DNA from: Flabesymbios commensalis
Lineage: Eukaryota; Annelida; Polychaeta; Terebellida; Flabelligeridae
Direction of reading: 5' to 3'
Assembly: GCA_964017125.1 (NCBI GenBank)
Contig: OZ024904.1
Location: 2,229,718-2,293,717, forward strand
DNA length: 64,000 bases
Shown piece after piece: positions 10,508 through 21,203 of this stretch; position 1 is the first letter of the stretch, and every line of letters starts with the position of its first letter. The translations under genes were made by a program, and so were the position numbers. The notes below the pieces were generated by a model. The model was given only the letters and a program-made list of their open reading frames with translations, was not told the origin of the DNA and did not search any database.

Positions 10508-11060
10508 CTCACCTACACCTGTTCTGCAACTATAGGCCACCCAGTGTACGGGTGAGTGCAATTTCAAACCATCTGACCCCCACCCAACAGCGAATGGGGG
10601 ACAGGCTTAGGGGAGTAGAATAGCCAAGTGGCACTCACCTACACCTATATTCTACTATTAGGCCTACAGAAGTACAGAAATTGCGTATATGATTGTAGGC
10701 CTAATTTTATAATCACACCCACCTACCCCTGTTCTCCCACTATACCCTGTGATAGGGCCGGCGTAGATGAGTGCAATTTCAAAACACACTCACCTACACC
10801 TATCCCGCTCTCTACTGAGTGGCAAACAGTCTTAGTTGAGTGTAATAGCCAAGTGGCACTCACCTACACTATCTTCTACCATTATAAGTGAGTGTAATTT
10901 TATAATCTCACTCACCCACACCTGCTCTCTCACTATACCCAGTGGTGGATCCGACTGGCGTAGATGAGTGCAATTTCAAAACCGCACTCACCTACACCTG
11001 CCCCAGCCCCCCCCCCCCCACCCTACTGAGTGGGGAACAGGCTTAGGTGCTATTAGGCCT
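10508..11060. repeat. Higher-order tandem repeat of cactcacctacacct units
   Basis: Eight short units each open with a variant of cactcacctacacct. They come in three kinds by their endings: type 1 ends gagtgcaatttcaaaac, type 2 ends gtaatagccaagtgg, type 3 ends gtaattttataatc. The order is 1-2-3-1-2-3-1-2, starting at about 10508, 10570, 10632, 10717, 10788, 10858, 10912 and 10985, so the higher-order period is about 200 bases. Many units end in gtgagt or gatgagt, a partial complement of their start. Copy 2 has the same order from 45741. Confidence 0.75.
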
Positions 11061-11071
11061 ATAATACTTAC

Positions 11072-11385
11072 TTGACCATCCACGACAATAAACAACATTT
11101 AGCTGAGTACTCTTGCAGGTTGCCACTCATCATCGTTAAGGCTCAGTTTATTCCAGTTATTATTGTATGTGTTGCTACATCTCCAATGTGTATCTGTGAC
11201 AAACCCATTGGAAAGCTTGATGATAAATCCGTATACACCACCTGTGATTGTTGCGCGGACGGACAGTAAATGTGTGTTATCTGGTAATGTGGCTGTGGAG
11301 GTTGAGAAAGGACCCCTGATTGTCATCAGGAAATCACCATCAGTGTAAATATCAGCGATGTCTTCCGCTCGTCGACTCAGAGTAC
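11072..11385 (-). pseudogene. Probable exon with beta-sandwich-like domain, stop inside
   Basis: The minus-strand acceptor (tatgatttcag) and donor (GGTCAA|gtaagt) are good. From phase 1 the peptide includes IADIYTDGDFLMTI, a run about LLSVRATITGGVYGFIIKLS, then NGFVTDTHWRCS and DDEWQPARVLS. The pattern 'A.nt.G.yGfi..lsnG.vTDt.WrCs...w....ddeW' is one I recall from galactose-binding-like beta-sandwich modules of secreted proteins, but I cannot confirm the family. A TAA stands in frame 27 bases before the donor. Copy 2 (46308-46565) lacks ~56 bases including the tryptophan-rich end and has an earlier stop. It lies upstream of the EGF exons on the same strand and could be their 5' part. Confidence 0.4.
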
Positions 11386-11503
11386 CTGAAATCATACACA
11401 CATTTAGCCATTTAACCACCAAGCGACTGTATTAGTTTTTATTCCGTTTTACCAGCCTATTAAATCACTGTTATTGGAAAGATTTAAAATGTTTGGTCTC
11501 AGA

Positions 11504-11745
11504 TTAACCCTTTAACCGCCAAATTATTTAATTTGAATTTGAACTTGAAGTTGTGTTACGCTGACGCGATCCACAACTTCAAGTGAGTGAAAATTATTCA
11601 GATTTGACAAATGGAGGTCAACTCTTTTCAAATCTTGCTGTTTGATGTCGCATTTCATCTTTAACATATTTAAAATGTGGTACTTAATGTGCTAATTAAA
11701 AAATGAAAACTCGAATATATGCGGTACCGGCGGTTATAGGGTTAA
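11504..11745. mobile_element. TTAA-flanked MITE with gaagttgtg hairpin (family C)
   Basis: The left end reads ttaaccctttaaccgcc and the right end ggcggttatagggttaa, so TTAA borders and CCCT ends match family A, but the interior differs. A hairpin (cttgaagttgtg against cacaacttcaagtg) with loop ttacgctgacgcgatc sits at 11543-11594. Copy 2: 46684-46929. Confidence 0.78.
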
Positions 11746-11786
11746 ACATGAGTTACTAATATGACAAAAAATATAAGTAATTTTTT

Positions 11787-12142
11787 CCCAGCACACACAA
11801 AAATATTTTAATGATATTTACAAAACGTTAGACGTAATGGTTTTTAAATATTTAAACGTCGGGTCAACAGAATATTTTAAAACATTAATTACAAATATTA
11901 TTCCAAAACATCATTTAAAAACGTTTTTAAAACATTTTTTCTAATATTCACATTTTATGTTTCAAAAATGCATTTTGAAAAATGTTATTAAAACGTTTTA
12001 ATTTTTTTTTATACTGAATGTTTAGTATAATATTTCTATTTAATGTTTTATAATATTCTGTTGACCCGACATTTTAATGTTGTAAAACATTTTCATATGA
12101 CTTTTTTTAAACATGTTAGAAAATGTTGAAGTTGTGGGTTAG
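11787..12142. mobile_element. AT-rich fold-back MITE starting CCCAGCA
   Basis: It starts cccagcacacacaaaaatat (copy 2: cccagcaaacacaaa). The halves are inverted, e.g. gtcgggtcaacagaatattt near 11858 against aatattctgttgacccgac near 12070. Much of the interior is repeated aaaacatt/aatgtttt. It ends near gaagttgtgggtt. Confidence 0.65.
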
Positions 12143-12289
12143 TTTTCGTACATGTAACAATATAATGTCATGCTGACACAATTTGATAGACAAATATTTT
12201 GTATACATACAATCGAGGTAAAACCACTGATCATTTGGAAATATATATTTGCTGTAGTGCATCTAAATTTAGTCGCCAATTGGCCGCAA

Positions 12290-12505
12290 ACTAAACCCTT
12301 CACCTTCCACGTTATTTATTCAGAATTTTCACCCAGTTGAAGTTGTGACCCGCTACTGCGACCCACAACTTCAAGTGGGTGAAAATTTTTCAGATTTTGC
12401 TGATTGATGTCACCATTTATCTTTAACATGTTTAAAAGCGAGTATTTAATGTGCTCATAAAAATGACAAAAACGAAGATACTCGGTATGGGTGAGTGGGG
12501 GGATA
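12290..12505. mobile_element. Family C hairpin MITE, worn
   Basis: Left end aaacccttcaccttcc. The central hairpin at 12326-12387 pairs ttttcacccagttgaagttg with caacttcaagtgggtgaaaa. The right part ends ggtatgggtgagtgg. The body (tttatctttaacatgtttaa) is shared with 11504-11745. Copy 2: about 47480-47700. Confidence 0.65.
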
Positions 12506-12580
12506 TAAATCATGTGTGTGCATTTAAAGCGAGCATTTAAATTTTAGTTAATCTACTGGAAGCGTTTCTGGTAAACACAA

Positions 12581-12756
12581 CCCAGCAAACACGTCAATAC
12601 ATAGCGCTATATTGGCCTCGCTACGCTCGTATAAGCCGTTGTAACACAGGCTAGTCGATACATTGCCCCAATGCTGGGCGAATGCTGGCCCGCCGTCTCC
12701 GACACCGGGCCACAATTCACCCAGCATTTAGTCAATGTATCGACGTGTTTGCTGAG
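12581..12756. mobile_element. Hairpin MITE with CCCAGCAAACACG ends (family B)
   Basis: It runs from cccagcaaacacgtcaatac to atgtatcgacgtgtttgctg. The inner arms ccaatgctgggcgaatg and attcacccagcattt surround gccgtctccgacaccgg, the same loop type as at 7690. Left of the hairpin is filler with cctcgctacgctcgtataag. Copy 2: 47772-47956. Confidence 0.72.
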
Positions 12757-13204
12757 CACGTTGAGCTAATGCTGGTTTGATGCGTCACGACTTGTAATGA
12801 GCTCAGCAGACATGATACGGGGGGGGGGGCGTGGTGATAGTAGCGTGGGCCACACGTCTCCAGAGGAGCGAACATATTGTGAGCGGCAAGTTATCTAGTT
12901 GTATCCTATTAATCCAATATATTATCATATATCTCAGTCCGCATAACTATGAACGAATATCACGTTGTTCCAACATTGCCTTAATGTTGGTGCGGCAGGT
13001 TTGGGAAAAATAGTCCGTATCATAAATCAGCCTTGGTACACGAGCGGTATTCACCAAGCTACAACATCTTACCAGATAAAGTGTAGCGCACACACAGTAA
13101 CAGCACCAGGATTCTGTAAGACATTAAATCTGCTAGTCCCGGATACATTGAGTAATTCATTATCAGACAATAGGTGTTGGTGGGTTCAGTGTCGAAAATC
13201 AGAC
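12757..13204. other. Non-coding spacer with poly-G run
   Basis: No gene. A G run (about 12821-12829) varies in length and content in copy 2. Copy 2 also has an extra ~100 bases near 48258-48360 (taccccccaccccaactccc). Confidence 0.45.
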
Positions 13205-13500
13205 TCCAGGCCCGTAGCCAGGGGGGGGGGGGGGTTGGAGGAGTCGTACGACCCCCCCCCCCTCCCCCTGACGACTGAAGGTCCACATTTTGGCCATACA
13301 TCTAGTACAAGAGGAATGAACCCATTTTTGGAGTTGAGTTGACACTTAAATTCCTAGAGATAAAGAATATATCACGGGAAAGGTTTAAGTCTCTAGTTTA
13401 TGGTGGCGTATATCGTTTTTGCCGTACGTGGTCGATATTTTTTTCAAACGTACGTTTCTGACGTCATGTCGCTATGGCAATGACGTCATTTTATAAACCA
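13205..13500 (+). repeat. Dispersed repeat starting CAGGCCCGTAGCCAGG
   Basis: It opens ccaggcccgtagccaggggg with long G and C runs, then ggtccacattttggccatac and gttgacacttaaattcctag. The later part returns inverted near 21590-21770 (ctaggaatttaagtgtcaac). The head returns inverted near 25140-25262 (tggctacgggcctgg). Copy 2: 48494-48780. I recall this head from repeats in many aquatic animals, but no class can be given. Confidence 0.6.
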
Positions 13501-14139
13501 AATTGGCCAGACAAACTACGAAATAGGGGTCATGTTTAAGTCACTGCTCAGTATTAGTATGATGCGGTGTCGATTCTTAATGTGTCAGCACATGGGCCTA
13601 CTACGCACACCTGGTAATAATTGTATATATTCATTATGTCGTAAATTCATATGTAATGATCTAAATAGCAGTGGTGTAAACAGAAGTGGGTTATATTTTA
13701 ATATGGCATCCAAAATTTCTAAGGGGTACGGTCGACGTCATGCCCCCATGAACAACTTGATCAGGTTGTTTTGCCAGTTAAAGTTATTATATGGTCGCGG
13801 GCACGAGATTTCACCTGTGTAGAATGTCATCTATACAATTTGAAGGCGGCGGTAATATTTATTAGTAAAAGTAAATCACATAAGAAATAGTTCATGTATT
13901 TGAATCTGCAAGAAATATTAACTGGCGTGTTTCTCTTCTGTGAAAATGCATTTAATAATGATATTAAATATTCATCTGTTTATTCAGCTCATACGAAAAT
14001 TTTATTTTATCATATCATTAAAAATAATAAAATTGAGTAAGATTTTCCTAGCATTCGCTGCACGATGATAATTGACTTTATTTTATCATTTTTTATGTCA
14101 GAATTTGTACGTAGGTATAATTTTATAGGCCTATGTTCA
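13501..14139. other. Non-coding spacer
   Basis: A 96-codon open frame on the plus strand (13532-13822) is kept in copy 2 but shows no domain, and the differences do not favour silent sites. I see nothing else. Confidence 0.4.
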
Positions 14140-14231
14140 CATCCTGGTTGGACCATTTTACGGATATCTGGTCCAACATTAAAACCAACATTAAACCAAC
14201 ATTAAACCAGTATAGTTATGTTTGCTGGGAG
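14140..14231. mobile_element. Small MITE fragment ending TTTGCTGGG
   Basis: Contains ggttggaccattttacgg paired with tggtccaacatt, then three aaccaacatta phrases and the end gtttgctggga, the complement of the CCCAGCAAAC end. Confidence 0.5.
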
Positions 14232-14609
14232 AAAAAATAATAATATTAATAAGAAGAAAAAATAATGGGTTTATTTTTCTAGAGGTTGGCAGCCCTACAG
14301 ATATTTTTGGCTACCTCTACAGTTAAAACTAATAATTATGTCATTATACCTGAAGATGACGCAAAACTAGATGACCAGGCGTCATGCTTGAGAGGTTAGA
14401 ATTCGTGTTTGGCCGTATTCAACTGAGCTGCCGTAACACCTGGTTCAGAAATACTTTTTATGTGATAAAATATACAGACAGATTTTATATTTTTTTTCAT
14501 TTTCATGGAATTTTGAAAATGTCTTATTCCGTTGCAAATAAATTTAATATTGAAATTAAATAGTGATATATTTGTCATATTTGTTGAGCTCATACAGAGC
14601 TCATTGTTT

Positions 14610-14690
14610 AAAGTCGATCCCCGCACTGAAAGAGTAAAATATTTATAATGACTGTAGACCCATAACATAGGTAGGCGAAGTTGAAATGTT
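14610..14690. mobile_element. Family A MITE fragment
   Basis: Half of the hairpin (aaagtcgatccccgcactga) is followed by agagtaaaatatttataatg and actgtagacccataacatag, the family A body. The rest is lost. Copy 2 has the same fragment near 49900. Confidence 0.6.
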
Positions 14691-15519
14691 TTCCATAACA
14701 CGTCAACTGACATTAATCAAATGTGCAGGTAGCTGTTAAAGACCAGAACGTTACACGTTACATGTTACATATTTAGCCCATTTTAACAGTTTGCGATAAG
14801 TCGCAGTGGATTAATGTTGGGGCAGCATCGCAAATGTGTTTCAACACAAATTCATTCGCGCATAGTTCCCTTTTTTAAATTGTGGCTCTTTGCAGCAGCC
14901 TCGGTGGTACATATTACAGATATATCATTTTGCTACCAATTAGAATCGATTCTGTGATGATTTGCTGTAGCAAAAGCAGCGAAATAAGCAAAGATATGGT
15001 AGCAGGAAGTCCTTGCGCTACCAGTAACTAGGCTCTTCTCAAAACCGCACTCATTTTTTTTTCTAGGTCGCTCAGGGGAGAGTGGGCAAGAGGTTATTAT
15101 GGCCCAAATAAAAAATACGTCAGTTTCACATGCCTTTTCTATTTATTTATTTATTTATTCAAACATTTTTATACAGGGTAAAAACATTATTAGCCTTTGG
15201 CTATTTTGCATATGTGCCCTGTTTTATGACAAGTATTTGCATAAAAAGTGAAAACACATACTTAAACAATAATTATCATATTATGTACAATAGTTACAAT
15301 AACGAAAATAGAAGGTACATTAGACATTTTAGATCATACTCCGATGATATATGCCTTTGCGTTAATAGAATAGGTTTACAAATGTATATACATGTACATT
15401 TATAGCAAAGTGAAAAGAAAAGAAAACACAAATGTCCCCACACTAAAACTCCAACAAAAACCTACAAAAATTGGAGAAAGCGATAATACATGTACAGTTA
15501 TTGCAGCCCTAACTATGAT

Positions 15520-17024
15520 TGAGTAATGGTTTGATTATTAGCCATATATAGTTTAAGGTTATATTTGAAAGCAGGAAATGTCTTCTTATTTCTTATTTCT
15601 GAAGGTAGCTTATTCCAAAGTCTAGACCCATTCACACTTAAAGATGATTTATATAAAGAATTATTACACCTGGGCTGCTGTAGAGTATTACTTGTTGCAT
15701 TACGTGTTGAAACAGTATGCTATTCAGAAACGGAATAAAAAATCAGATAAGTAATAAGGAGCTAGATTATTTAGAGATTTATAAGTGAGACAACATGATA
15801 AAAAACAATATCTTTCTTTAACATTCTGCCACCTTAGACCTCTCACAATATCTATACCACGAATGTTCCAGTCAAAGTTTTTTGCAAGAAGTCGTGCTGC
15901 TCTATTTTGTAATTTTTGTATTTTACATAAATATTTTTGTGCAGCAGAGCCCCAGACAGTGATACAATAATCAATAATACTCTGAAATATACCGCAGTAA
16001 ACACAATTAATATCATCCGTTGGGAGAATTTCTTTCAACCTTCTTAAGATATAAAGTTGCGAAGACAATTTCTTACACAATCCATCAATATGGTTAGACC
16101 AGGATAATTTACTATCTATTTCTACACCAAGATATTTAGTGGACTTAACAAAGGATAACTTAACACCATTTATAAAAATATCTATGCTGTCTACTATATT
16201 TTTGTTAGATATAATTAGTACATTACACTTGTTTATGTTTAAAGTTAACTTATTTTGTCCAAACCATTTAATAGCTTCATTTACAGCATTCTGAAGTAGT
16301 TGCTGTATTTTTGTTCTAGATTTATCACTAACACCTATCATAGTATCATTAGAAAAAATATTACAGAAGGCATTAGATAGACATGAGGGAAAATCATTAA
16401 TAAAAATAGTAAAAAGCAGAGGACCAAGTATAGATCCCTGTGGAACACCTTTGTCAATGAGTTTTGTATTAGACATTTTACCATTCATGGTAAAAATTTG
16501 AGTTCGTTCATTGAGATAATTTGTAAACCATTATAATTCAGTGCCATTAAGGCCATATTTGCTTAATTTTTTTAAATTAATTTGTGATCAATTGTGTCAA
16601 AACATTTAGCAATATCAAACATACAAATACCATTGATTTCATTTTCGTTAATATTGTCAAGCACATATTCAATCACATTATGCAAAGATGTCTAGGTTGA
16701 ATAGAGTTTCATGAAAGCTGACTGGGAATGTGTAATGAAAGAGTGAGATTGTAAATATTCTCTCAATTGAGAGTCAACTAATTTTTCAAATAATTTTGGA
16801 ATATGCCCAATTACAAAAATTGGTCGAAAGTTGTTAAGGTCTTGTTTAGAGCCTTTGTTTTTGTAAACTGGAGTAACCCGAGCTTTCTTCCATTCATTTG
16901 GAATTTCTCCATTATAAAGTGACATATTAAATAAGATTGCTAGACTGCTACAGATAATCTCACTGCTAAGTTTGAGAATACATGAATCATAGCCTAGAAT
17001 ATCAACATTGGTTTCAGATGGCAA
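15520..17024 (-). pseudogene. LINE reverse transcriptase, broken
   Basis: The N-terminal part reads NEWKKARVTPVYKNKGS then NNFRPIFVIG, a typical RT entry. The core is at 15724-16488: GVPQGSILGPLLFTIFINDF (motif B region) and FSNDT where YADDT is usual, so the catalytic aspartates are damaged. After it come LGVEIDSKLSW and the thumb with QNRAARLL. The C-terminal RLWNKLPSEIRNKKTFPAFK lies in another frame near 15535-15640. Motif A (FDLAKCFDIIDH) is clean only in copy 2. The enzyme would copy LINE RNA at a nicked target; this copy cannot be active. Confidence 0.82.
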
Positions 17025-17361
17025 TTTGTTTATAAATGCTAGGACATCTTCTTCAAGAAGGCTTTTAAATTTAAAGTTATAAATACTCGAGTTATTTCTC
17101 CATATTAGTTCATCATTTTCACTAAATTTACTACACAGTTTATTTCCAACGGACGCAAAGTGTTCATTCCACGCATCAGGTGACAGATCTGATGTTATGG
17201 AACTTTTTCAATTTTTTCCCAGGGATTGGTTTACTGCTCTCCAAACGTCACAGGATTTATTGGCTGTGATTGTTTTCTTATAATAGGATCGTTGCGAGTT
17301 TCGAATTGTTGAGATGACCAAATTTCTCAGTTTTTTATATGCATTCATTTTGTCAGAAGAG

Positions 17362-18330
17362 CTAATGCGGCCATGCCATGCGGTGAGTATAATCACGTTT
17401 ATATATAAAGGCCAAAATTTCGTTGGTCATCCATGGATTTGACCTTTCCTTGACTCTAATTTCTTTAATTTTGACATGTTTGCTAACCACTGTATTAAAT
17501 GCATTTGACCAATCTCTCCAGGCATCAGATGTTGATTTAGCATCAATAACACCACTATATAGTCCAATATCCATGAAGTTGCGAATAAAATCATTTATAT
17601 TTATTCCATTGTAATCTTTTTTGTGAATAAGTTTTGGAGGAGAAGCTTGGCGCCTAAATTTCAGAGTTGTAAATATAAAGTAATGATCACTAAGAGTATA
17701 TTTCAGTATCCCGTGATCCAAGTGGTTGTGAGACATCTTGGTATATATATGACTAATGACTGACTGAGATGATTGTGCAACACGAGTAGGTTCAACTATC
17801 AATTGTTTGCAACAAAGGAGTGTTTCTATAAAGTGAGCTTGATTTTCACATAAATTTTCGTCTAAGATGTAGTTAATGTTTAAGTCACCAAGGATAACAA
17901 TTTCCTTATTCTTTGCTAAAACATTTTCAAAATTATTTAACATGCATTGGTAATAGTTCTCATCGTCCGCTTGGGGTTATATACACATGATACATAAAAA
18001 GAAGGGGAAGATTTATTATCAATCCTAACTCAGACCACTTCAGTATTATTAAAATTGGTGAGATCTGGACAATATGTATGAGGTAAGGTCTCCTTTATAT
18101 ATATTAAAACACTCCCACCATGACTCGGTCTATCCTTTCTATATACATTAAAATCAGGTATATTTACAAGTTCATTCGGTATTTTGTCCGATAACCATGT
18201 TTCAGATATAGCTAGAATGTCAAAACTATTCTGATGTATTAAAATCTTAATTTCATCTATTTTTTTCAATAAGCTTCGTATGTTCAAATGTCTAATTTTC
18301 ACTCCTTTGTTTTGTTTTCGATTATATATT
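17362..18330 (-). pseudogene. LINE APE-type endonuclease, broken
   Basis: Motifs in order: IRHLNIRSLLKKIDEI, FDILAISETWLSDKIPNE, RPSHGGSVLIYIKE, NKEIVILGDLNI, LIVEPTRVAQSSQSVISHIY and LSDHYFIF. These match the ETW, GDxN and SDH signatures of apurinic-type endonucleases of non-LTR retrotransposons. A frame break near 17945-18030 separates two open pieces. It then joins a linker (SNPWMTNEILAFIYKRDYTH) leading to RT. Confidence 0.8.
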
Positions 18331-18478
18331 TCAGTCTTGGTGTTGCAGTGTTTCATTTTTATATTATTTGTGTCACTATTGTCTATTTTGTTATCATCCA
18401 TGTAAGTTTTTCTACTAGAAGGTTGTTTAACATTTGACGGCATGAGGCCTATGTCCTGATTTTTTCCTCCTGTAGTTT

Positions 18479-19219
18479 TCAGTAGCATTCACATTTAAAT
18501 TGCCAGCAGTGGTCACATTGACATTTATTAGTGTCATGTCTAGTGTTTTTACGAGTGTTGGTGTCATATCCGTGTTGATCTTTTCTGGGATGATATGCGT
18601 CACTTCTTTGCTGGTGCCTCTGTCTTAGTATCTGGTGGTCTTCTCTGTTCTGGCTACTTCTGTGATGGTAGGAATCATGTCTGTAATAGTGGTTTTGTCG
18701 TTCATCTTTCTGGGAATGTTTTAATCCATTGCATTCTCTCTCTGTCGGCCTGGTTTGGTTTACATCAGAGCGCCTGTAGTTACTGGCATATCTAGTCTGT
18801 CTTGGTCTACCTCTTGATCTGTACAGCGACACACATTTTTCAGTTGTTTTGAGCTTCAGATTTAGTGCTAATTTATTACTGGGTTGCCAGGTCAGATGTA
18901 ATCTATCTCTCATCAATAGGGAGTCGTTTACCGTCTTGTCAGCCAGCTTGAAGAAATTGTCATTGTTGACAAATCTGCAGCTATGTGTGTCGCACAGATT
19001 TTTTAAGGCTGTATTGGTCAGTTCAATTTTTCTTTGGACGTCTACAGTATCAAGTCGTTGGCAGATACTGGACATAGTCACTCTTCCCTGGCACATAGAT
19101 TTTGCTTTCTTGATGAGTTAATCATAATTTTTGCTTATGTCCGGGATCAATCTGTCTGAGTAGCAGTCATTTCCTCCAACAACTACAGTGATGGTTTCAA
19201 ACTCAAAGTCCATTCTGCC
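18479..19219 (-). pseudogene. LINE SGNH-esterase-like and basic region
   Basis: Near the 5' end the peptide has FETITVVVGGNDCYSDR; the GGND is the block III motif of SGNH hydrolases, found in ORF1 of CR1-type LINEs. MRDRLHLTWQPSNKLAL follows (the DxxH block: RDRLH), then a basic stretch rich in His, Arg and Gln (QREDHQILRQRHQQRSDAY is close in form). A cysteine knuckle, CQCDHCWQFKCECY, ends it. In copy 1 a stop and a frame change interrupt it. In copy 2 the basic part runs open into the sequence before the endonuclease. Confidence 0.75.
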
Positions 19220-19299
19220 GAGCTTCCCGCTATGTTTTATATTGAAAGAGAACAGACTGATGGTTAAAATAATATATAGGGTTATTTACATTACTCCAC

Positions 19300-19900
19300 T
19301 TTAAGTGCAAAACACACCAGCGCGAACGTCAGCGCGATTAGGCACGTGCCGAGTGACGCGACGACTGACGCGAAAATTACATGACTGTCCACACACCAAC
19401 GCGACGACCAACGCGACATGTGAGGCGCGACAGCCGGCGGGCGGGGGCCCTAGGGTAGTGGTTAGCACCGCTGCCTTTCACACTAGAGTTGGGGGTTCGG
19501 TTCCCGGTCTCGGCGGTTCGAAAGAAACAAAAATGTTTCTCCCCCATCCACGTGTAAAACTCAGTATTGGGGGAGCCTACGTGACCGAGAGGTAGCGTGC
19601 TCGGCCTCAGACCGCCAGGGCTCGAATTTCGAATCCTGTGTCTGGAGGACAGTGTCATCTCATTCATCTCACCATCCTCAGGAGGTTCTCCTGGCCCAGT
19701 TTTGCCTATATGTGGACAAAGGTGGCCTAAAGCCCGATTCATTCCATTGCGACAACTGGCGTGACGAAAATGTAACAGTTTTGAAAATGGTCGCGATGCC
19801 TATCGCGCTCACGTACGTCGTCGCGCTGGAACGTTTCGGCAATGATCAAATAATGTGTTTGAAAACTGACGCGACGTTATGTAAAGCTGACAATCACGTC
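19300..19900. mobile_element. CpG-rich element split by a SINE
   Basis: Starts caaaacacaccagcgcgaac, with many CG words (gacgcgacgactgacgcg, aacgcgacatgtgaggcgcg), interrupted at 19438-19748 by a SINE, then continues aactggcgtgacgaaaatgt and gtcgtcgcgctggaacg. It is the inverse of 6605-6905. Copy 2: 55160-55740. Confidence 0.65.
19438..19748 (+). mobile_element. tRNA-derived SINE, plus strand
   Basis: Full head ctagggtagtggttagcacc with ggttcggttcccgg, then the second module gaccgagaggtagcgtgctc with ctcgaatttcgaatcc, and the tail cccgattcattccattg. The flanks gcgacagccgg and gcgacaactgg (9 of 11 match) are the likely target duplication. Inserted into the CpG-rich element. Confidence 0.85.
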
Positions 19901-20030
19901 ACCTATTCCAGCAATATAGAAATGATTGCATGTATGTGTGATACAGTAAATGATGGGAAAATATCACATTATAAAATGATGTAGCAGCTAATTTATAAAA
20001 TAAAGGTTAGATGTAATACAGTAAAATACT

Positions 20031-20261
20031 GTGACGTTTATCAGAAATATTACCTTTAGATTTTATTTCATTTTAGTGTTGATATATGTTTTAAGTATTG
20101 AAGGGCCAGAAGCGTTGTGCAGGCAACTGTTCTTGCTGTATTTGGGGATATGTTTGTTCGGCTCTCTGTGTTTGCTATGGTACATGCTCTCGCCTCACTC
20201 TGGGACAGGGACAAGAAATGAACTATACATAATACGAGAATGGAAAAACAAATACATTTAA
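20031..20261 (+). other. Hydrophobic open frame, possible exon, unrecognised
   Basis: A possible acceptor (atttcattttag) is followed by a frame with EGPEALCRQLFLLYLGIC then LFGSLCLLWYMLSPHSG, long enough for one membrane helix. Copy 2 (55891-56073) keeps this part, then stops or reaches a possible donor (gggacag|ggtgac). No domain is recognised. It could be chance in repeat-rich DNA. Confidence 0.2.
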
Positions 20262-20611
20262 TAAATACGTTTAGATTGACTATGATTTCTCCTTTTTTTC
20301 TTTTTAAAGTCATATTTGACCGTGAAAAGGACTTTTTTGGGTGACCTTGTACAAAACAAATCCCTTCCGAACTGTTTCGTGACGCGAAAACACTACAAAA
20401 CGAGGTATTATATGATTCTTTGTGCCTTTTATTTGTAAAGTTTCGAAATTCTCATTTCTTGATGGCGGCCAATTTGGCGGCCATTTTAAATTTATTAACC
20501 CGCAATTTTTTTAGGTTGAGACCAAAATTGTATTTAGTCTGTCAAAACCTTGCTCTGTGCTAAATTTGAAACTTGTATCAATCTGGGATACATAAATTGA
20601 AAATGACCAAG

Positions 20612-21203
20612 GGAAGGGCGGGCATAGGAGGCCACTTAACGTTTCAATGGTATTTGGGAAGAATATTCGAACTATTTTAAAACGAATGACTGTTCTATGT
20701 TAGGTACATGCAATGTAGATACATAAAAGAGACTCACTTAGTGTTTCAAGGATTCCTTATTTTAATTGTAAGCCAAATAGATTTGCTCTCAAAGTGGCCC
20801 CCTTTGCCCGATAACTTGGGCAAAGGGGGCCACCGCATTGAGCAAAGGGGGCCACCCCCACCCACCCTGTAGAGACTTCAGTTGTACTCGTTCTAACTCT
20901 ATGGAAGTACACCCTGCACGCAGGTTGCCCCCATCTTGGTAGTTTTTATTTTTTTGATACACAAGTACATTGAAGTAAGCCTGATAAAACAGATATGATA
21001 AAAACCTTTCATTTGATGTATATGGTGACATGCTTTGTTGGACATACTAAGTACTAGGTAATATACTAAATACTTTCGTTCACTGGGATTAGTGTGTGAA
21101 ATATCTACCCATTGTAAGTTAGAGGGCAAAGGGGGCCATGCTGTATGGTCTTTGTATTGAAATGGCCTGCCCCCCTTTGCCCTGGCTCCCTTTGCCCAAG
21201 GGG
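20612..21203. mobile_element. Element with repeated GGGCAAAGGGGGCC words
   Basis: The word gggcaaagggggcc or its complement occurs about six times: a head-to-head pair at 20794-20835 (gccccctttgcccgataact and partner), then 20841, 21124, 21170 and 21186. Such subterminal repeats in both orientations are typical of hAT- or CACTA-like non-autonomous DNA elements, but no target duplication was established. Copy 2: 56484-57074, where one more word is intact. Confidence 0.5.

Larger units (their letters stand above)
15141..19290 (-). mobile_element. CR1-group LINE, near full length, copy 1
   Basis: On the minus strand it carries, in order, an SGNH-esterase-like segment, a basic His/Arg-rich stretch with a cysteine knuckle, an APE-type endonuclease and a reverse transcriptase. 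It ends in a 3' tail of aaataaataaataaat at 15141-15165. This order and the FDILAISETWL and LWNKLPSEIRNKKTF phrases fit the CR1/L2/Daphne/Crack group. The protein is broken by stops and frameshifts in both copies. Short 3' trailer, about 15141-15520. Copy 2 lies at 50464-55150 and has lost its RT core. Confidence 0.85.

Noticed and set aside
10508-11060. CRISPR-like array
   Set aside because: Units are variable, joined without unique spacers, and cycle as a higher-order repeat in animal DNA.
13532-13822. 96-codon open frame conserved in copy 2
   Set aside because: Conservation equals that of flanking non-coding DNA and no domain or splice context was seen.
15141-19290. Retrovirus or LTR element
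   Set aside because: The RT is paired with an APE endonuclease and SGNH domain, there are no LTRs and the 3' end is a simple AAATA tail; it is a non-LTR LINE.
19441-19500. tRNA gene
   Set aside because: The A/B-box-like sequence is the head of a SINE with a second module, tail and target duplication; it recurs in five places.
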